Assembly: GCA_964203235.1 (NCBI GenBank)
Contig: CAXNLE010000001.1
Coordinates: 1-64,000, forward strand
Length of the DNA stretch: 64,000 nt
DNA from: BACL27 sp964203235
GTDB taxonomy: Bacteria; Actinomycetota; Acidimicrobiia; Acidimicrobiales; Ilumatobacteraceae
Direction: 5' to 3'
Position numbers and translations under genes: made by a program. Shown in pieces: positions 1 through 8,774 of this stretch (its first letter is position 1; every line of letters begins with the position of its first letter). Below the pieces are notes generated by a model. It was not told the DNA's origin. It saw nothing but the letters and a program-made list of their open reading frames with translations, and made no database searches.

Positions 1-165
1 AAGAATATTTTTTGCGATACCGGCAAATGCGCGACGAACAGGAAAACCTTCACCCTCAAAACCGCTTGGTGCGGTGGTCACAGAGCGAACGGGGCGGTCA
101 GTTACTTCGGCACCAGGCGTACTGATGCGTGCAAGTGTGAGTGTGTCGGCGGTGACTGCAGGCAT
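1..165 (-). CDS. Pirin family protein, N-terminal part (gene runs off the window)
   Basis: The reverse strand reads MPAVTADTLTLARIS and on through RPVRSVTTAPSGFEGEGFPV to the window edge, about 55 residues. The stretch TAPSGFEGEGFPVRRAF is typical of the first conserved block of bacterial pirins, which are cupin-fold, metal-binding proteins of redox or quercetinase-like function. The ATG at 163-165 is preceded by AAAGGA at a 7-base spacing, which supports this start. The catalytic cupin core lies outside the window, so only the family can be named. It is divergent from the TetR gene that follows. Confidence 0.75.
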   Translation of the reverse strand, partial: MPAVTADTLTLARISTPGAEVTDRPVRSVTTAPSGFEGEGFPVRRAFAGIAKNIL

Positions 166-299
166 GAGTGAATCCTTTATTGACGGACAACTGATTAGTT
201 GCGTACACAATCATATTGGTCAAAGGCGTTCAATTCTGAAAATCTGCAGACCAGGTTTGTAGTCCAGGTTGAGAAAAAGGCGTAGATACGCTTGACGCT

Positions 300-944
300 G
301 TGCCGAAAGCAGTGAAAGCCAAAAAGACGGCGCCGCGAAAACGAGCACCACGAAAGATCCCAGACCTCGACGAGGTCATTGAAATCACGATCCAACTTGT
401 TCTTGAGCACGGCGACAGTGGCTTTCGAATTGAAGAATTAATTAAACGAACCGGTATTTCTAAAAGTTCGTTGTATTCGCATTTTGGAGACCGCGATGGG
501 CTGGTGGGTGCCGCGATGTCCACCGCATATTTGCGAGACGTGAAGATTAACGTCGATGATGCGATTGCGCTATTTTCAGGGATTTCCACTCGTAAACAAA
601 TGCTTGATGCGATTCCCATCCTTGTTAATGCTGCACTGAACACCCGCGATATTGCACGGTGGCAGCGTGTGATGGTGCTGGCCTCTGGTCAACATCGGCC
701 CGAAATGTTGAAGCGAATTTCTGAAGCCCAAACCATGATCGATACCGCACTTGAAGAGTTGGTTCGAGAAAAGCAGAAACAGGGAATTGTTCGAAAAGAT
801 CTAGACGCGCGCGAGATAGGCGTGCTGATTCAGACCGCAATCATCGGTCGAATCTTTCGCGATATTGATTCGAAAATTACCGCTAAAGATCTAGATAAAT
901 GGCGGGCTGTCCTGGAGTCTGTGTACGAAAGCTTTTTGGCCTAA
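300..944 (+). CDS. TetR family transcriptional regulator
   Basis: A 214-residue protein from a GTG start. After a basic N-terminal tail (KAKKTAPRKRAPRK), residues 25-75 form a TetR-type helix-turn-helix, with the recognition segment TGISKSSLYSHFGDRDGL. The rest is an all-helical ligand-binding domain with no recognisable ligand signature. It is divergent from the pirin gene, which may be its target. Its last codons and TAA stop (942-944) lie inside a 43-bp tRNA-Arg 3' fragment (see 940-982), so the C-terminus may have been set by an integration event. Confidence 0.85.
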   Translation: MPKAVKAKKTAPRKRAPRKIPDLDEVIEITIQLVLEHGDSGFRIEELIKRTGISKSSLYSHFGDRDGLVGAAMSTAYLRDVKINVDDAIALFSGISTRKQMLDAIPILVNAALNTRDIARWQRVMVLASGQHRPEMLKRISEAQTMIDTALEELVREKQKQGIVRKDLDAREIGVLIQTAIIGRIFRDIDSKITAKDLDKWRAVLESVYESFLA

Positions 945-982
945 ACCGCGAGTCGCATGTTCGATTCATGCCGGGGGCGCCA
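940..982 (+). other. tRNA-Arg(CCT) 3'-half fragment, putative attachment-site scar
   Basis: Bases 940-982 match the 3' half of a tRNA: anticodon CCT (940-942), AA, a 3' anticodon stem ACCGC, a short variable loop, a perfect T arm GCATG-TTCGATT-CATGC (955-971), acceptor strand CGGGGGC, discriminator G and CCA (980-982). The matching 5' half (an acceptor strand GCCCCCG and a D arm) is not present upstream, which is TetR coding sequence, so this is not a working tRNA. tRNA 3' halves that begin at the anticodon loop are classic products of tyrosine-recombinase integration. By that logic the element lies to the left, outside the window, and sequence to the right is the original chromosomal flank. 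Confidence 0.7.
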
Positions 983-1002
983 GCAGTTCATGTTGAACTT
1001 AG

Positions 1003-1305
1003 TTAGCAGCCATCCAGCAGACCGCACTGCCCAGTGAGCGAGAGAATAACCCACACCTGAAAAATCAACGCGATGGCACACATGAAGCCGCCAATCACTT
1101 GCGGCACTCTAGCCCCTGCAGTCCTGCCTTTCATGAAGGCCAAGCCGGGCAAGATAAAGGTGCTGGCACCAATCAGCAGTACCAGAACAGCGGCAACATT
1201 CGAGTCGAGCCACATCGCCACGAATTGCACGAACCAAAGGACCGGGGTCGCAATAATGCTGCTCAAGCCGAGCACGATGGGCGGCCGTTTGTTCGATGGT
1301 GGCAT
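1003..1305 (-). CDS. Small integral membrane protein, function unknown
   Basis: A 100-residue protein with three predicted transmembrane segments (about residues 12-32, 37-55 and 70-92) joined by a short basic loop (KGRTAGARVP). It ends in a Cys-containing tail (GQCGLLDGC). No catalytic motif or known family is recognised. It is a single gene convergent with the TetR gene, with no operon partner on its strand. The following stretch to 1533 has no gene; it holds the presumed promoter of the importer operon and an ACACA/TGTGT inverted repeat near 1465-1480. Confidence 0.6.
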   Translation of the reverse strand: MPPSNKRPPIVLGLSSIIATPVLWFVQFVAMWLDSNVAAVLVLLIGASTFILPGLAFMKGRTAGARVPQVIGGFMCAIALIFQVWVILSLTGQCGLLDGC

Positions 1306-1533
1306 GCTCAGAGACTACAGCGATGAGCGAGACCACTTTCAGGACGACATGAACTGGGTTTTGCAGTCCAGTGAACAGGGTCTAGGTCTGATGGACCAAA
1401 ATTAGGGGGTCGGGTCATTTCCCCGTGGCCTCAAATCTGAGATGTTTCGTATCCACAAAAAACACACTGCTATGTGTAATTTGCATTTAGATATTTTACG
1501 CAAAAAACAAAGCGTAATGTCTAATATTTGGGT

Positions 1534-3246
1534 ATGAAAAATAGGTTGAAGCATTTATTCCTAGCGTGTGCAATCGTCATTGGAGTGACTGGGCTTACCG
1601 GTCAGGTACATGCGGCCACAACCGAACCCACGGCGCCGTGCACAAAGTTAGGTGCGACTGAAACTGGTCCGAAAAAACTAAAACTAGTTTGTGCGGAGAT
1701 ATCGGAAAATAAGATTTGGGTGCCGCTCGGCGGCGATCTTGTGGTCGCTATCCCACAGGATCCTGGCCAGTTGAACCCTGCAACGACAACTTCTGGCGCG
1801 GTACATACGGCTTCGGAAATGGTGTACAACGGTCTTGTCGGACTTGATGACCGCTTGAACCCAATGCCAGACCTGGCGGAAAGTTGGACGGTCAACAAGA
1901 AGGCAACTGTATACACATTCAAATTGCGCAAAGGCGTGAAGTGGCACGACGGTCAACCATTTACGTCGGCTGATGTCAAGTACTCCTTCGATGAGGTTCT
2001 CCTCAAGTACCACTCGCGTACTCGCGCATCAATGCTCGGTGCGATCGACTCGATCACCACACCCAACCCATTGACCGTTGTGTTCAAGTTCAAGGAGCCG
2101 TACGCGCCACTTTTGTTGCAGTTGGACGTGACCGAAGCTCCGATCGTTGCCAAGCACATCTACGATGGCACCGACCCCACCAAAAACCCACGCAACCTTT
2201 CGCCCGTGGGTACTGGGCCGTTTAAGTTCGGCTCGTACAAGACCGGCTCTGAAATCGTCTTAGAGAAGAACAAGAACTATTTCAAGAAGGGCGAGCCCTA
2301 TCTCGACCGCGTGATCATGCGTGTAATCCCCAATGCCAATACCCAGGTCATTGCCTTTGAAACGGGTGAAGTCGACTTCCTCTGGGGCATTCCCGGACCA
2401 GATCGAGCCAGACTACTGACGAAGAAGAAGGTCAATTACCTCGTAACACGCCGCAACCCCGGTGGTGCGAACTGCATGATGACGATCAGTTTTAACTTGC
2501 AGAAACCGATCCTTGCCAATTTCAACGTGCGCAAGGGGATCTTTCAGGCGCTTGACCGCAACGCCTTCCTTAAGAACATCCTCTTCAACGAGGGAAGTGT
2601 GCCAGTGTCGCCATTCTCCAAGGGAATTGCATGGGCTTGGGGTCGCAAACTCGACCTTCCGAAGTATGACGCGAAAGCGGCGAATTCGCTGCTTGACAGC
2701 GCCGGCTGGACGGGGCGTGATGGCAGCATTCGCACCGCTCGGGGAGTTTACGGTGTGGCGGATGGAACGAAGTTGTCCATTGATTTCCTTCATTTCCCGA
2801 CGTTCAGTGCGTATGCCGAGTTATACAAGGCACAACTAAAGGAAGTTGGCATCGATGTCCGTTTGCGCCCGCTTGAGTCTGGACCATTCTCGACTGCAGT
2901 ATTTACCAAGCGTGACTTCGACACCAATATTATTTCCTACTGTAATGGAACCGATCCGGAGATCGGAATCCGCCGCATGTACGACTCTAAACAGATTGGG
3001 CCGGTGGCATTTTCCAACGCCGCCGGATATTCGAATGCAACAGTTGACAGTTTGTTTCAGTCGGCACGCAACACGCTCGACTTAAACAAGCGCCAGGTGT
3101 TGTATCAGAAAATCCAGGAGGATCTCGTGCGCGACCTGCCATACGTGTGGTTGGTGGAGTCGGCGGGAACTCGCGCTTTCACTGCCGATTGCGGCGGCTT
3201 CAAGCCCTACGGGCTCTTTGCTGAGACGGCCTACTGCCAGAAGTGA
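1534..3246 (+). CDS. ABC importer substrate-binding protein, peptide/nickel family (SBP family 5)
   Basis: A 570-residue extracytoplasmic binding protein. It has a signal peptide (MKNRLKHLFLACAIVIGV, cleavage near VHA-ATT) and a family-5 solute-binding domain with the typical blocks RLNPMPDLAESW, GVKWHDGQPFTSADVKYSF and PVGTGPFKF. The ATG at 1534 is preferred to an in-frame TTG at 1528. It is the first gene of a five-gene operon (two permeases, two ATPases) with 4-base overlaps at three of four junctions. Family members bind oligopeptides, dipeptides, Ni chelates or other small ligands. The proximity to a [NiFe]-hydrogenase locus makes nickel a possible ligand, but no residue seen here proves it. 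Confidence 0.9.
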   Translation: MKNRLKHLFLACAIVIGVTGLTGQVHAATTEPTAPCTKLGATETGPKKLKLVCAEISENKIWVPLGGDLVVAIPQDPGQLNPATTTSGAVHTASEMVYNGLVGLDDRLNPMPDLAESWTVNKKATVYTFKLRKGVKWHDGQPFTSADVKYSFDEVLLKYHSRTRASMLGAIDSITTPNPLTVVFKFKEPYAPLLLQLDVTEAPIVAKHIYDGTDPTKNPRNLSPVGTGPFKFGSYKTGSEIVLEKNKNYFKKGEPYLDRVIMRVIPNANTQVIAFETGEVDFLWGIPGPDRARLLTKKKVNYLVTRRNPGGANCMMTISFNLQKPILANFNVRKGIFQALDRNAFLKNILFNEGSVPVSPFSKGIAWAWGRKLDLPKYDAKAANSLLDSAGWTGRDGSIRTARGVYGVADGTKLSIDFLHFPTFSAYAELYKAQLKEVGIDVRLRPLESGPFSTAVFTKRDFDTNIISYCNGTDPEIGIRRMYDSKQIGPVAFSNAAGYSNATVDSLFQSARNTLDLNKRQVLYQKIQEDLVRDLPYVWLVESAGTRAFTADCGGFKPYGLFAETAYCQK

Positions 3247-4208
3247 AATTGCCCTACATTGGACGCCGCCTCCTTCAGGTGGCGCCAACGGTTTCGGGTG
3301 TCTTGCTCCTTACGTTTATCCTCATTCACATTGCCCCGGGCGATCCTATTCAGGCGCTCGCCTCAGGTAATGGAGACGAGGATTATTACGCCTTCATGCG
3401 GCATAAATTTGGTCTTGATCAACCGTTGATCAACCAACTTGGCACTTATGTGGGCAACATACTGCGGGGCGATCTTGGTACGTCCTACATCACCGGTCAA
3501 TCTGTGAGCACGACGATCGGCGAAAGACTCGGGGCGACACTACTACTTACCGGCACAGCAATCATCGTCTCCTCGATCATTGGCATCGGTCTGGCAGTGG
3601 TGGCATCGTTGCGCTCAGACGGCGCTCTTGATCATGCAACGAATGCCGCGTCGCTAATCCTTTACGCATCTCCAGTATTTTGGATCGCTCAACTCGTGCT
3701 GCTTTTCTTGTCGTTGCGCCTAGGTTGGTTCCCCGTGCAGGGGATGAACTCTGCGGGCCTTGATGCGGGAGTGTTCGGGACTGTTATCGATACCGCATGG
3801 CATCTCGCTCTTCCTGCAGGCGTGCTCGCGATTCAGGAAGTCGCAGTTGTCGCACGCCTGATGCGTAGCGGAATCCGAGAAGAGTTGGGGCAAGATTACA
3901 TTCGTACCGCTCGCGCCAAAGGCGCCTCGGAGAGTCAAGTAGTGGTGCGACATGCTTTGCGTTCTGCACTGTTACCGGTGGTGACGGTAATCGGAAACCG
4001 AATCGGCAACATATTTTCTGGTGCGATGGTCGTCGAGTTAATTTTTGGCTGGCCCGGTTTAGGACAGTTGATTCTTAGTTCGTCGCAGACGCGAGACACG
4101 CCGGTCCTCCTAGGTATCTTCCTGCTCGTTGCATTCACTGTCGTGTTATCGAATCTCATCACCGATCTTTCGTATGCCTGGATCGATCCGCGTATTCGGT
4201 TGAAGTGA
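3243..4208 (+). CDS. ABC importer permease, DppB/OppB type
   Basis: A 321-residue inner-membrane permease with about six transmembrane segments. It has the N-terminal family block (TFILIHIAPGDPIQAL, then the GLDQPL stretch) and a cytoplasmic EAA-type loop around residues 215-245 (QDYIRTARAKGASESQVV) that docks with the ATPases. Its ATG overlaps the TGA of the binding-protein gene by four bases. It forms the translocation channel with the product of 4219-5025. Confidence 0.93.
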   Translation: MKLPYIGRRLLQVAPTVSGVLLLTFILIHIAPGDPIQALASGNGDEDYYAFMRHKFGLDQPLINQLGTYVGNILRGDLGTSYITGQSVSTTIGERLGATLLLTGTAIIVSSIIGIGLAVVASLRSDGALDHATNAASLILYASPVFWIAQLVLLFLSLRLGWFPVQGMNSAGLDAGVFGTVIDTAWHLALPAGVLAIQEVAVVARLMRSGIREELGQDYIRTARAKGASESQVVVRHALRSALLPVVTVIGNRIGNIFSGAMVVELIFGWPGLGQLILSSSQTRDTPVLLGIFLLVAFTVVLSNLITDLSYAWIDPRIRLK

Positions 4209-4218
4209 AGAACCTGTC

Positions 4219-5025
4219 GTGAAACACGTCCCACTTAATCTCCGGACCAGATCTGCGGTTGGGTTGATTGTGTTTTGGTTCGTTGTTGCGGGATTCTCGC
4301 GGCAACTTGCCCCATATGACCCGTTCAAGGTGAGCGGTCCGGGGTTAGAGGGACCCTCGCGTGAATTCCTTTTTGGTACTGACGCGATCGGAAGGGATTT
4401 GCTGAGCGGCGTGGTTTATGGTGCTCGCACCTCAGCAATCATCGTCGTGGGAGTTGGCATTATCGTCGCCATCATCGGCACCTTGCTTGGAATCATTTCC
4501 GGCTATTTCGGTGGCCTTGTCGACGATGCCATCATGCGGATCACCGAGTTATTTCAGGTGATTCCGAGGTTCTTCCTCATCATTATCGCCATCGCCTATT
4601 TCGGCGCGGGAATGGACAATCTGATCCTTGTGCTCGGGTTCACATCTTGGGCGATGCTGGCTCGTGTGGTCCGGGCGGAGGTGTTGTCGTTGCGTGAGCG
4701 TACATTCGTGGAAGCCGCACTCGTGAGTGGCGCATCACCCTGGCGTGTGCTCTTCCGCGAGATCCTGCCCAACGCGACACCCGTGATCGTTGTCTATTTG
4801 GCGTTGTTGCTGTCGCAGGTGTTACTGCTCGAGGCTAGTCTTTCTTTCATCGGACTAGGAGACCCGAACGCCATCAGTTGGGGGTACTTGGCCGGTGCGA
4901 GCCAGGCATACTTGCGAATCGGTTGGTGGCTCGCGGTGTTCCCAGGAGTTGCGATCCTCCTCGCCGTGCTCGCGATCAACATCATTAGTGACGCCCTGAA
5001 CGAACGTATTAAGACACGACGATGA
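4219..5025 (+). CDS. ABC importer permease, DppC/OppC type
   Basis: A 268-residue permease of the DppC/OppC family: an N-terminal transmembrane helix, the conserved block FLFGTDAIGRDLLSGVVYGA, then five further helices with the EAA-type loop ERTFVEAALVSGASPWRVLF and the C-terminal block SFIGLGDPNAISWG. It starts at GTG, 10 bases after the previous stop, and its last codon overlaps the first ATPase gene. It is the second half of the membrane channel. Confidence 0.93.
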   Translation: MKHVPLNLRTRSAVGLIVFWFVVAGFSRQLAPYDPFKVSGPGLEGPSREFLFGTDAIGRDLLSGVVYGARTSAIIVVGVGIIVAIIGTLLGIISGYFGGLVDDAIMRITELFQVIPRFFLIIIAIAYFGAGMDNLILVLGFTSWAMLARVVRAEVLSLRERTFVEAALVSGASPWRVLFREILPNATPVIVVYLALLLSQVLLLEASLSFIGLGDPNAISWGYLAGASQAYLRIGWWLAVFPGVAILLAVLAINIISDALNERIKTRR

Positions 5026-6026
5026 CATTAAATTCCGCGAAGCCACTATTGTCAGTAGTTGATCTTGTGGTCGATTTTGACACACCGCGGGGAGTCGTTC
5101 GCGCTGTTGACGGGGTGTCGTTCGATATTTGGCCAGGTGAGGTGCTGAGTTTCGTCGGTGAATCAGGGTGTGGAAAGACTGTGACGGCTCTTGCTCTTCT
5201 GCGCTTGTTGCCCCAAGTTGGTGCACATGTTCGCAGCGGGCGAGTACTCTTCGACGGCGTTGATTTGCTCGGGCTCGATTCAGTGGGTCTGCGTGCAATT
5301 CGCGGGAAGAGAATCTCAATGATCTTCCAAGATCCGACCAGTTCTCTCAATCCCATGAAGACCATCGAGCGGCAGATCGAAGAGGCAATCAAACTTCATC
5401 AGCCGGCGCTGACACGAATCCAGATCCGTGACCGGGTTGTGCACCTGATGGTGACGGTGGGCATCGCCGATGCACGGGAACGTATGGAGGAATATCCACA
5501 CATGTGGTCGGGTGGTATGCGTCAGCGGGCAATGATCGCCATTGCAATGGCCAATGAACCCGTGCTCCTCATCGCCGATGAGCCGACGACGGGCCTTGAC
5601 ACAACCGTCCAAGCCCAGGTGCTTGATGTGTTACGTGAGGTGAGAAGTGAGACAGGCTCAGCGATATTGCTCATTACACACAACCTCGGGGTGGTGGCAG
5701 AAATTGCCGATCGTGTTGCTGTGATTTACGCCGGGCGCATCGTCGAAACCAGGGGTGTCGAGGAACTATTTGCTCGCCCACTCCATCCATACACGCAAGG
5801 ATTGATGTCCTGTCAGCCTTCGTTCGAGACTGCACGTGGTTCATTACGGGCAATCGGTGGTCAGCCACCACAACTCGATGGTCCATCGATTGGATGTACC
5901 TTTCGTGACCGATGTGCCCTTAAGTTTGACCGAAACGACTGTGCGACCATCGTGCCGCAGTTATCTGGTTCGACTGCCACCGGTGGACAGGTTGCCTGTC
6001 ATGCTGTCGGTGGAGTGCTGTCGTGA
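5022..6026 (+). CDS. ABC importer ATPase, DppD/OppD type
   Basis: A 334-residue nucleotide-binding subunit with Walker A GESGCGKT, Q-loop IFQDPTSSLNP, signature WSGGMRQRAMIA, Walker B LLIADEPTTGLD and switch His in LLITHNLG. The C-terminal oligopeptide/dipeptide extension has the usual Cys cluster (CTFRDRCALKFDRNDC and a later C). Start and stop both overlap the neighbouring genes by four bases. It works as a heterodimer with the next ATPase to power uptake. Confidence 0.93.
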   Translation: MTLNSAKPLLSVVDLVVDFDTPRGVVRAVDGVSFDIWPGEVLSFVGESGCGKTVTALALLRLLPQVGAHVRSGRVLFDGVDLLGLDSVGLRAIRGKRISMIFQDPTSSLNPMKTIERQIEEAIKLHQPALTRIQIRDRVVHLMVTVGIADARERMEEYPHMWSGGMRQRAMIAIAMANEPVLLIADEPTTGLDTTVQAQVLDVLREVRSETGSAILLITHNLGVVAEIADRVAVIYAGRIVETRGVEELFARPLHPYTQGLMSCQPSFETARGSLRAIGGQPPQLDGPSIGCTFRDRCALKFDRNDCATIVPQLSGSTATGGQVACHAVGGVLS

Positions 6027-7027
6027 CGAATACGATTTTGCACAAGACGATCGATTCGCCGATAGCCGAGTGCGAAGAAGTGTTGCGAGTCGAACACCTC
6101 GTTGTGGAGTTTCGCAGCCGCTCTCGCGGCGAACCACCGCTGCGCGCAGTGGATGACGTGAGTCTCGTGGTTCATCGTGGAGAAACCGTCGGCATCGTGG
6201 GCGAGTCGGGGAGTGGGAAGTCATCACTCGCCCGAGCAATCGTACGCCTCGTTGAACCGATATCTGGAAGTGTGGTGGTTAATGGTCTAGACACAACTGG
6301 TTTCTCTCGTGAGAAGATGCGTCCGGTGCGCGTGGACCTGCAGATGATGTTCCAAGACCCGTACAGTTCACTCAACCCACGCATGCGGGTGGTTGAATCA
6401 ATTACGGCACCACTACGTATCCAAGGCATCGAAGGAGTAGACGCACGTATCGCAGAGTTGCTCGACATGGTGTCACTTAGCGGTGGCATTGCCAGACGAT
6501 TTCCCCATGAATTGTCAGGTGGGCAACGTCAGCGGGTGGCTCTCGCACGGGCGCTCGCGGTCCGACCAAAGGTGCTCATTCTCGATGAACCTGTGTCTGC
6601 GCTCGACGTCTCGCTGCAGGCGCAGGTGCTTAATTTGCTTATAGAGATACAACGGCATCTCGGTTTAGCGTACGTGTTCATTTCTCACGATCTTGCAGTC
6701 GTCAACCAAGTGTGCGACCGCGTCGCGGTAATGTATTTGGGCAAAATCATCGAAGAGGCTTCGACTACATCTTTATTTTTGCACCCGCAACATCCGTATA
6801 CCGTCGCGCTCAAGTCGGCAGTTCCCGTCGCTAACCCGGTAGGGCGTGCACAACGTCGGCGCATCGTACTGCAGGGTGAATTGCCGTCGATCCGTGTACC
6901 TCCTGCGGGATGTCATTTTCACACCCGATGTTGGAAAGCCAAGGATCGTTGTCGAGTCGACGTGCCACTGCTTTCGACGAGCGCGCTGGATCATACTGTG
7001 GCGTGCTGGTTTCCCGAACCTGCCTAG
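6023..7027 (+). CDS. ABC importer ATPase, DppF/OppF type
   Basis: A 334-residue nucleotide-binding subunit with Walker A GESGSGKSS, signature LSGGQRQRVALARAL, Walker B LILDEPVSALDVS and switch His in FISHDLAVV. The C-terminal oligopeptide-type extension has Cys residues in CHFHTRCWKAKDRC and near the end. It overlaps the DppD-type gene by four bases (GTGA) and ends the importer operon. About 150 bases with no gene follow, up to the convergent DUF1059 gene. Confidence 0.93.
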   Translation: MTNTILHKTIDSPIAECEEVLRVEHLVVEFRSRSRGEPPLRAVDDVSLVVHRGETVGIVGESGSGKSSLARAIVRLVEPISGSVVVNGLDTTGFSREKMRPVRVDLQMMFQDPYSSLNPRMRVVESITAPLRIQGIEGVDARIAELLDMVSLSGGIARRFPHELSGGQRQRVALARALAVRPKVLILDEPVSALDVSLQAQVLNLLIEIQRHLGLAYVFISHDLAVVNQVCDRVAVMYLGKIIEEASTTSLFLHPQHPYTVALKSAVPVANPVGRAQRRRIVLQGELPSIRVPPAGCHFHTRCWKAKDRCRVDVPLLSTSALDHTVACWFPEPA

Positions 7028-7178
7028 ACCGTAACTTTTGCAGAGTTCGGGATCGCGGCGATCGCCAAACAGTTCCGACAATGCAAACCCGGCAGTTGAT
7101 AACAATGTGGGGTTACGAAATTGAGTCCAGCGAGACAGCGATCTATTTTTCTTACTGTCTTGAGCGCGAGATCTGCGG

Positions 7179-7349
7179 CTACTTCACCTTGGTCAGCGCG
7201 TAGTCAATTAATGTCTGATTTAGATCAACACCGTGGGCGTGCTTTGCATGTGTGGCAACTGCGGTCAACAATTCTTCCGCTGTCTCTGCTTTAGCCACCA
7301 TCTTGCAGTCGGTTAGTCCGACGTCTTTGCAAGCGAATCTCAATGTCAT
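7179..7349 (-). CDS. DUF1059-like small protein
   Basis: A 56-residue protein from ATG (7347-7349) to TAG (7179-7181). It begins MTLRFACKDVGLTDCKMVAK and continues AETAEELLTAVATHAKHAHG. The layout (conserved N-terminal Cys, the D-C-x-x-V-x-A motif, then a helix ending in HAKxxHG) fits the DUF1059 family of small soluble proteins of unknown role. It is the last of five same-strand genes (9589 to 7179) that include two ATPases and two small membrane proteins. The assignment is by eye. Confidence 0.65.
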   Translation of the reverse strand: MTLRFACKDVGLTDCKMVAKAETAEELLTAVATHAKHAHGVDLNQTLIDYALTKVK

Positions 7350-7361
7350 ATGTAACCCTTC

Positions 7362-7622
7362 CTAGGCTGCAGGTTGCTTTGACGAAACGCTTTTGGCGGC
7401 ACCTTCTAGTGCATCGGCGATCGCTACGAGGTCGTCTTTAGCTGGTGCAAGAAACTCAGCCAGTGGTGCAGTGCGATGAGCGATTGCCCTCACACCAAAG
7501 GTGATCTTACCGAGCGCATCGTTTACAGAATGAAGGATACCAACAACACGTATAAGGTAAAATGCCACAACCGCGACGATGACGAGCGCGATGATGACCA
7601 TAACAAGTCCGACGAATGGCAT
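7362..7622 (-). CDS. Small membrane-anchored helical protein, hydrogenase-locus paralogue A
   Basis: An 86-residue protein: one N-terminal transmembrane helix (residues 3-28), then a soluble helical tail (IRVVGILHSVNDALGKITFG and on to AIADALEGAAKSV). It shares the segment K-I/V-TFGVRAI at the same position with the product of 17888-18145, so the two are paralogues. A GGAGG site lies about 10 bases upstream. It is downstream of 7638-7886, which has the same architecture. Function unknown; membrane tethering or scaffolding of hydrogenase-related proteins is a guess from position only. Confidence 0.65.
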   Translation of the reverse strand: MPFVGLVMVIIALVIVAVVAFYLIRVVGILHSVNDALGKITFGVRAIAHRTAPLAEFLAPAKDDLVAIADALEGAAKSVSSKQPAA

Positions 7623-7637
7623 GGTCGAAAGATCCTC

Positions 7638-7886
7638 CTAAAGTAACTTTCCTGCTGAGCCTAAGTAGCGCACGGCGAGACCCTTGATTCGTGAGATTGA
7701 TTCTCTGGTGTCAGATAGCGCGGGGATTGGCTCGACGTTCTTCGACAGCGCGACACCATGCTCAAGAATGTCACCGGCGCACTTGCGAATTTCAGTTGCT
7801 GGACGCAGGACGTGGTTCGCCAGAAGTATTAGATACGGGGCAACCACCAGAAGCAGTATTGCGTTTGCAAGCCACCACAAAACCAT
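7638..7886 (-). CDS. Small membrane-anchored helical protein, function unknown
   Basis: An 82-residue protein from the ATG at 7886, chosen because a strong GGGAGGAAC site sits just before it; longer versions would read through that site. It has one transmembrane helix (MVLWWLANAILLLVVAPYLI) followed by a helical tail (LRPATEIRKCAGDILEHGVA) that ends in SAGKLL. The arrangement and size match 18145-18414 (one N-terminal helix, then a segment of the type KIERGANAIWESG). No known family. It probably shares a transcript with the two ATPase genes upstream. Confidence 0.6.
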   Translation of the reverse strand: MVLWWLANAILLLVVAPYLILLANHVLRPATEIRKCAGDILEHGVALSKNVEPIPALSDTRESISRIKGLAVRYLGSAGKLL

Positions 7887-8019
7887 GTTCCTCCCTTGCC
7901 TTAAAAATATCTGATTAGACACTAGTCGTGTTATTGGAGTTTACTCGTATTACAAGTGTTACGCAAGTGGTTCCCGATTAAGGCTTGGCTGTATGGATAC
8001 GCAGGTTTGTTGATTCTGG

Positions 8020-8748
8020 TCAGCCGACGAGTTCGACGGCGAGTCGTTCAATCGGCGTGATGAACGTTTCATTATCTTTCAAGTCGAACACCGAAATTCC
8101 ACGGCGATCGGCATCAACCAGTGCCTCACTGAAGGGGATCACGATAATGTCGTCGTGAGCAAGCGACTGCTTGACCAGACCTAATTCGGCGGGCGAAGAC
8201 ACTTTGTTTGCCACCACGATGAACCTACCCTGCTTGTTCTTGCGGGCAAGTTCAAGAGCTCGCATACCCACGTCGAGCGAACGGGGCGTCGGTTCCACGA
8301 CGACGAGGGTGATGTCGATCTGCGATTCGCCAACGCGGGAGAAAATCCCGAGTCCTGCTTCGAAGTCGCCGACCACAATCGATTCGCCGAAGTTGGTCTG
8401 ACTGAGGAGTCGCTCAGCAGAAAGCCCGCAACATGGACAACCTGGCTCTGGGTTCTCGATGCGATTGACAATGCCCAAGCGCACGCCGTCCGGGGCATCG
8501 GTGCCAAAGCGACTGATGAGATCATCCCATGTGTGTGCGTGTTCGGCTTCTCTGTCGCTTACCTGCTGACGGATGCCGATGATCCGTTGTGTTTCAATGT
8601 CACCAACACCGAGCGACAAACCGAGGTTCGGGTTCGTGTCACAATCCAACGCAACGACGGGCTTACCAAGTCGCCCAATCGAACGCGCGAGCACCGCACT
8701 CACCGAGGTCTTGCCGACACCACCTTTACCCACAACAGCAATTTTCAT
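8020..8748 (-). CDS. CooC/MinD-type P-loop ATPase with CPCC motif
   Basis: A 242-residue deviant-Walker ATPase that begins MKIAVVGKGGVGKTSVSAVL (signature Lys in GKGGVGKT) and has switch I DCDTNPNLG. A Cys-rich segment PGCPCCGLSAERLL lies at about residues 125-140, where CooC-type nickel ATPases carry the CxC of their dimer interface. The ATG at 8748 is used because AAAGGA precedes it by 7 bases. It is probably involved in metal insertion or maturation of the hydrogenase, or in partner delivery; the CxC position is the only hint for nickel. It is a paralogue of 11977-12744 and 16339-17109. Confidence 0.85.
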   Translation of the reverse strand: MKIAVVGKGGVGKTSVSAVLARSIGRLGKPVVALDCDTNPNLGLSLGVGDIETQRIIGIRQQVSDREAEHAHTWDDLISRFGTDAPDGVRLGIVNRIENPEPGCPCCGLSAERLLSQTNFGESIVVGDFEAGLGIFSRVGESQIDITLVVVEPTPRSLDVGMRALELARKNKQGRFIVVANKVSSPAELGLVKQSLAHDDIIVIPFSEALVDADRRGISVFDLKDNETFITPIERLAVELVG

Positions 8749-8774
8749 ATCGTGTCCTTTCAACAGCAGGACTT

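Noticed and set aside
940..982. A complete tRNA gene
   Set aside because: The 5' acceptor strand, D arm and 5' anticodon stem are absent; only the 3' half is present.
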